Positions 60,468-64,000 of a stretch of DNA of 64,000 bases are shown piece by piece. Below the pieces are notes generated by a model, which did no database searches, had not been told where the DNA came from, and was given only the letters and a program-made list of their open reading frames with translations. Position numbers and translations under genes: made by a program. The number at the start of each line of letters is the position of its first letter. Position 1 is the first letter of the stretch. Origin of the DNA: DATMER01 sp963741305. Lineage in GTDB: Bacteria > Acidobacteriota > Thermoanaerobaculia > Multivoradales > UBA5704. The stretch spans positions 8,308,001-8,372,000 of the forward strand of contig CAVUHL010000003.1 of assembly GCA_963741305.1 (NCBI GenBank), given 5' to 3'.

Positions 60468-61400
60468 TTACTCCGGTTGTTGAAGAACCCGCACGGCGGT
60501 TTGCCAGAACGCCGGTGTGACGCCGTACATGGCATCCATGCCGAACGGGATGTAACGCGACGCGAACTCTTTGGATTGATCGAATTTCAGGCCCTGCGGC
60601 TCGCGGGAGACCACGAAGATCGCGGGCCGCGGGCCGTCGGGTGTGGCTAGGACGATGTCGACCGTGAAATGGCCGAAGGGCTGGGGCTTGAAGTCGCGGA
60701 CGAGCTCGAAAGCTCCCTGCCAGAGGTTGGGGTCAGCGCCGAAGCTCTTTTCGGTGCGCAGCTTCTCGTAGGCCGACCAGACCGGCTGCGAGCGCACGAA
60801 GACGACCAGGCCCTTGCGAACCTCGTCGCTGCGCACCAGCTGGTCGCGGAGGATGGAGTTGGCCATCAGCTGGTCCACGGCCATGGAGAGCTCATCGCGA
60901 GCTTCGCTGACGGTCGGGGCCGAGGGGTCGGCGCGTGTGGTGTAGACGAGGTTGGTGGCCTCGGTGCCGTCCGGGTGCTGATGCGCGTCGCTGAAGAAGT
61001 CCTGCCCGTCGTAGGTCAGGAGGTTCTCGCGCAGGACGCGGTAGGCCAGCAAAACCTTGCCGACGGCGAAGGCGCGGCCGATGCGCGTGGCCTTCTCGGT
61101 AGCTTGCAGGAGGGCCGTTCCCCGCTCGATGTCGATGGAATCGAAGTCGAGGGTGACTTCGTACAGCTCCGGCCGAACCTTGAGCCGGCCGGCGAAGCCC
61201 TGCTGGGCGACGCGGTCCCCGATCCACTTGCGCAGCTCGGGGAACACGGCGGCCCATTCGAGGTTGACCTCCTCAGCCAGGGAGGGATCGGAGATCACGA
61301 CCGCCATGGACGACAGGAGGGTCGTGGGGTCGGTCTTGTCGTAGATATCGAGGGCGATGGGCGTCGCCCTGACCGCAATCGATTTGAGATCGCTGAGCAT
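60468..61400 (-). CDS. Mu gpT-like major capsid protein
   Basis: The 310-residue length and several segments match the Mu-like major head subunit family. These include VNLEWAAVFPELRKWIGDR near the N terminus, TYDGQDFFSDAHQHPDG, and the ending with FGMDAMYGVTPAFWQTAVRV. It forms the icosahedral shell. It lies directly downstream of protease/scaffold and decoration genes, the normal Mu-like order, with a good AGGAG ribosome-binding site. No rearrangement is seen. Confidence 0.88.
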   Translation of the reverse strand: MLSDLKSIAVRATPIALDIYDKTDPTTLLSSMAVVISDPSLAEEVNLEWAAVFPELRKWIGDRVAQQGFAGRLKVRPELYEVTLDFDSIDIERGTALLQATEKATRIGRAFAVGKVLLAYRVLRENLLTYDGQDFFSDAHQHPDGTEATNLVYTTRADPSAPTVSEARDELSMAVDQLMANSILRDQLVRSDEVRKGLVVFVRSQPVWSAYEKLRTEKSFGADPNLWQGAFELVRDFKPQPFGHFTVDIVLATPDGPRPAIFVVSREPQGLKFDQSKEFASRYIPFGMDAMYGVTPAFWQTAVRVLQQPE

Positions 61401-61412
61401 GGTCGCTTTCTC

Positions 61413-61853
61413 CTAGCGCCGGTCGATGTCCACGAACCACTTGCCGGGCGAGCCCGGGCGGGTGAACTTGCCGACGAGGACGGAATTCGAGGTAACGGTG
61501 GCAACGGTGTTGTCATCCACCACGAAGGCGTCATCGCCGGGCTTGGGTATAGGTCCGGTGAAGGCAAACTCCCATTCGCCGCGGCTATCGACTTCGACGA
61601 AGCGGACGGCGCCGAAGGAACTGAAGGTGTCGCCGAGGGTGCCGTTGGCGCCGTCGGTGTTGTCGAAAGGTTTCCAGGCGACGCCCTGAAAGCGGACGTC
61701 GTCGCCGTTGTATCCGGCCACGGCGAAGCCATCGGCGTCGGTGCACGTGATGGCGTTGAGGTAGATGCGGGCTCCGCCCAGCACGGGAAGAGGCAGGAAC
61801 TGCGGCTGATGGACCGAGTGCATGCGGTGGACGTCTGCGGTGAGAAATGGCAT
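61413..61853 (-). CDS. Probable phage head decoration protein
   Basis: This 146-residue beta-rich protein has an AGGAGAG ribosome-binding site. It sits between the protease/scaffold and major capsid genes, where Mu-like and other tailed phages encode small capsid-cementing proteins. Sequences such as DADGFAVAGYNGDDVRFQG and GKFTRPGSPGKWFVDIDRR are compatible with a small all-beta protein. The family assignment rests mainly on position. Confidence 0.6.
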   Translation of the reverse strand: MPFLTADVHRMHSVHQPQFLPLPVLGGARIYLNAITCTDADGFAVAGYNGDDVRFQGVAWKPFDNTDGANGTLGDTFSSFGAVRFVEVDSRGEWEFAFTGPIPKPGDDAFVVDDNTVATVTSNSVLVGKFTRPGSPGKWFVDIDRR

Positions 61854-61867
61854 CGGGGTCTCTCCTG

Positions 61868-62839
61868 TCAGTTGGAAGACCGGAAGCCCCAGCTCGCGCT
61901 GAAGCGGTATTTCTGCTCGAGCTCGGCTTCGCGCTCGGATGAGAGAGCGCCTGGCTGGCGGGCGGCAGGGTCGGCGTCGGCCATGCGGCCCGCGGTCAGC
62001 GCTTCGACGGCGGGAACGGCGGCGAGGATCTGGAGGACCTGGTCGGCGATGGAGACTTCCGCAGCAGGCTTCGCCGGATCGGCTTGCAGCCGGACGGTGG
62101 CGGGGGTGCGGTCGGCGAGCAGCTCGACGAGCAGCGGCCGCGCGAGTTTGGCCATGGCGGGCGTGACGCGGGCGCCGAGCTGGGCGAGGCGGCGGTCTAC
62201 GTCAAGCTCGGAACGCTGCCGGAGGAGCGTGGAGAGGGCTTGCGCGCCTTCCGCGACCTGGGCGCGCAAGGCGGCCAGCTCGACTTCTCCGGATGGGGCT
62301 GGGGTGTCCGGCGGCGTGGGGGGATCGTCTTCGGGCATTGGGGTCTCCTTTCGGGCGGTGAGGACGTACTGAGGACGGCAAAGGGTCACGGGCGGGAGCC
62401 CGGGGATCGCGGGACGGGCGTTGCCCAGGAGGGCGCAGCCGGTGAGATACCAGCCCCCGGTGACGGGATGGCTCAAGGCGATCTCGGCCGATCTGCGGGT
62501 GTAGCGCTTGCTCCGGATCAGCTCGACGGTCGCGGGATCGAGGTCGATGTAGCGGACCCAGAGGGCGGCGTCCTGGAGCCACACGCGCTCGCACCAGCCG
62601 AGGGAAGGACCGCCCCAGTTGTGATCGAGGTTGAGGCTTGCCATCTCGACGGCGGGGTCGTAGACACCGGCCATCTCGAGGAGGCGTTGCAGGGTGATGT
62701 TGATCCCGTGGGTCTCGGTGAGATCGACGGGGATCAGCGCGGGGAACTCCAGCGCGAGGGAATCGCCAGCAGCGAGCTCGAGGACGTGATCGGCGCCGGG
62801 AGTCCAGAGGACTGAGCCGCTGATGATGCGAGGTTTCAT
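61868..62839 (-). CDS. Mu-like head protease/scaffold (gpI-like)
   Basis: The ATG at 62839, with GGAGG upstream and overlapping the portal gene's stop, gives 323 residues. The N-terminal domain (LNLDHNWGGPSLGWCERVWL, DPATVELIRSKRYTRRSAEI) resembles the Mu I-protein protease fold with its conserved DH and the RxSAEI segment. The C-terminal part after about residue 200 is helical, acidic and Ala/Leu-rich, as in scaffold regions. It should shape and mature the procapsid made by the major capsid protein. Confidence 0.75.
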   Translation of the reverse strand: MKPRIISGSVLWTPGADHVLELAAGDSLALEFPALIPVDLTETHGINITLQRLLEMAGVYDPAVEMASLNLDHNWGGPSLGWCERVWLQDAALWVRYIDLDPATVELIRSKRYTRRSAEIALSHPVTGGWYLTGCALLGNARPAIPGLPPVTLCRPQYVLTARKETPMPEDDPPTPPDTPAPSGEVELAALRAQVAEGAQALSTLLRQRSELDVDRRLAQLGARVTPAMAKLARPLLVELLADRTPATVRLQADPAKPAAEVSIADQVLQILAAVPAVEALTAGRMADADPAARQPGALSSEREAELEQKYRFSASWGFRSSN

Positions 62840-64000
62840 CTGCCACCTCCAAAGCCGGGGTCTGGGAGTGCGGGAAGGCCGGTGTCCGGGGCGATGGGCC
62901 AGGGGCCGGTGGGCTCGTCGCCGGTGTAGCCGAGCTCTTGAGCCTCGGCGGCGCTGACGGTGCCGATGAAGCAGCGGCAGTTGTGGCCGGCAGGAGGCCA
63001 CCAGGTGTTCCAGATGGGGTGATCGATGGCAAAGACTTTGCCGTGCATCACGGCGTGGTTGTGGAGGGGACGCTGGCGGACGTGATCGTCACCGACGGTC
63101 CACCAGATGAGATAGCGGGTCTGGGACGGCAAGGACGACAAGGACCGCAAGGACGGCAAGGACGTAAAGGACGGGGACGGCTTGGCGGGCGGCGGCTCGA
63201 CCACGGGCTCGTTTTCGAGCGGCGCGGGGACGCGCATGGTCATCCGGTAGTAGGCCAAGGGGACGGCTACTCCGTCCTTGAGGGCGTTCTCGATGCCCTT
63301 CATGCGCTGGCCGCGGTCGGCAGCGTCGGTGGCGTCGTAGATGGATTTCGGGATAGGCGCGTCGGGCCCGTAGTTGAGCAGCACCAGCCAGCGGACCAGG
63401 GAGTCAGACTCGAAAGTGCCCAACAGATGGGCGTCGTGCTGGACGGTCTCCAGGCGGACCTCGTTCGAGATCATGGCCTTTGCGAAGGAGCCGGCACCCT
63501 TGGCGAGGCCGCTGGTGTCGACCTCTCCGAGCATCAGCAGGGCTTCCGCGTGTTCGAGCCATGCGACGAAGGAGGAATAGCTGGCGTCACCACCCCGGGA
63601 AGCTTCGAGAAAGCTGATGTCAAGGCCTTCGGGCAGCGCGATGGACGAGCCCGTCCGGATGGAGTTGAGGATCGCGAGCATGCGGTCCTCGTTCTCCTTG
63701 TTGAGGAGGTCCTGGTCCGCCTTGTAGGGATAGGTCCCCTTGGTGAGAGGCTGCGCGAAGCGCTCGACGAAGATGGCCCAGTACTTCGAGGCGTGTCGCT
63801 TGAGAAACCAGACCCAGTACAGCCGATCGAGCAGCGCCCGGCCCCACGGGTTGTCCTTGGTGCCGTAGGACAAGACCTGGAACTTCATCGGCGGCGCAGG
63901 GACCGGCGCGACGCGGCCCGGGTGGGCGACGACGTGGAGAGACCTGTCCACAGCCGACCAACCGAACCGCCACATGGGGCGGTCAATGAGATCGACCGGC
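62836..64000 (-). CDS. Mu gp29-like portal fused to a MuF head-morphogenesis core, 5' end outside window
   Basis: The frame is open to the right edge, so the N terminus is missing. Upstream codons reading DLIDRPMWRFGW fit the portal family. The visible portal part has LLDRLYWVWFLKRHASKYW and LALPEGLDISFLEAS-like segments of DUF935/gp29 proteins. After a low-complexity linker (about residues 280-300 of the visible part) comes a short MuF core: TVGDDHVRQRPLHNHAVMHG, then IWNTWWPPAGHNCRC. In Mu, gp29 and gpF are separate proteins. Here the connector portal and the minor head protein are joined. The gene stops within the protease start (ATGA). Confidence 0.8.
   Translation of the reverse strand, partial: PVDLIDRPMWRFGWSAVDRSLHVVAHPGRVAPVPAPPMKFQVLSYGTKDNPWGRALLDRLYWVWFLKRHASKYWAIFVERFAQPLTKGTYPYKADQDLLNKENEDRMLAILNSIRTGSSIALPEGLDISFLEASRGGDASYSSFVAWLEHAEALLMLGEVDTSGLAKGAGSFAKAMISNEVRLETVQHDAHLLGTFESDSLVRWLVLLNYGPDAPIPKSIYDATDAADRGQRMKGIENALKDGVAVPLAYYRMTMRVPAPLENEPVVEPPPAKPSPSFTSLPSLRSLSSLPSQTRYLIWWTVGDDHVRQRPLHNHAVMHGKVFAIDHPIWNTWWPPAGHNCRCFIGTVSAAEAQELGYTGDEPTGPWPIAPDTGLPALPDPGFGGGR
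63124..63181. repeat. Short tandem repeat encoding the portal-MuF linker
   Basis: Units of the form GGCAAGGAC and variants (GACAAGGAC, CGCAAGGAC) repeat with 9-12 bp spacing. On the minus strand they encode SPSFTSLPSLRSLSSLPSQ. The repeat lies exactly at the join between the portal and MuF-like parts. Confidence 0.7.

Noticed and set aside
60669..62372. Long plus-strand open frame of 567 codons
   Set aside because: It is antisense to the capsid, decoration and protease genes, which form an ordered phage block with good ribosome-binding sites.

Overview
The window is high-GC (by eye about 65-70% in most parts) bacterial DNA with two halves that meet at a tRNA-Glu gene near 38.33 kb. Large NRPS/PKS genes, TPR-protein/peptide gene pairs and strong AGGAGG ribosome-binding sites suggest Myxococcota or Acidobacteriota. 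No marker gene here settles the host, so that assignment is only inference.

Left half (1-38229, all + strand): a five-gene nonribosomal peptide/polyketide assembly line cut by the left window edge. The order is a 4886-residue NRPS fragment (partial A-PCP, then C-A-PCP x4, the last A domain carrying an inserted methyltransferase); a KS-AT-degenerate KR-ACP polyketide module; a free-standing C domain; a three-module NRPS (C-A-PCP-E, C-A-PCP-E, C-A-PCP) broken by a one-base frameshift in a G6 run; and a final NRPS, C-A(N-MT)-PCP-C, with no thioesterase. Most genes are joined by 4-bp ATGA overlaps. The exception is a 268-bp gap after the PKS gene, which holds a 21-bp tandem palindrome array. By-eye specificity codes suggest ?-Ala-?-Pro-like-Cys(Me)-malonate-(D)?-(D)?-Gly-N-methyl-Leu.

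Right half (38331-64000): a mosaic island that looks like a Mu-like-head prophage beside tRNA-Glu. Nearest the tRNA is a minus-strand early operon: an AlpA-type DNA-binding protein, a catalytically dead integrase-like protein, a DnaB helicase, a DnaC/IstB-type loader and a winged-helix replication protein. The last is interrupted by a complete IS1380-family element with a 4-bp TTAG duplication. A divergent repressor gene with two palindromic operators controls this side. At the far end, also on the minus strand, are the head genes: portal fused to a MuF core, protease/scaffold, decoration protein and gpT-like major capsid protein.

Between these phage modules lies cargo. There are two TPR-protein genes, each preceded by a tiny gene for a hydrophobic peptide with a shared DPDGRP motif. 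A lower-GC ABC transporter operon follows, with its own sigma70-type promoter and an extra membrane-anchored binding-protein-like subunit. Next come gene remnants, and then a pair of dynamin-like GTPases resembling the Eleos (LeoA/LeoBC) antiphage system. A GC-rich palindromic repeat family is scattered over both halves, and four of its five copies lie in frame inside coding genes.
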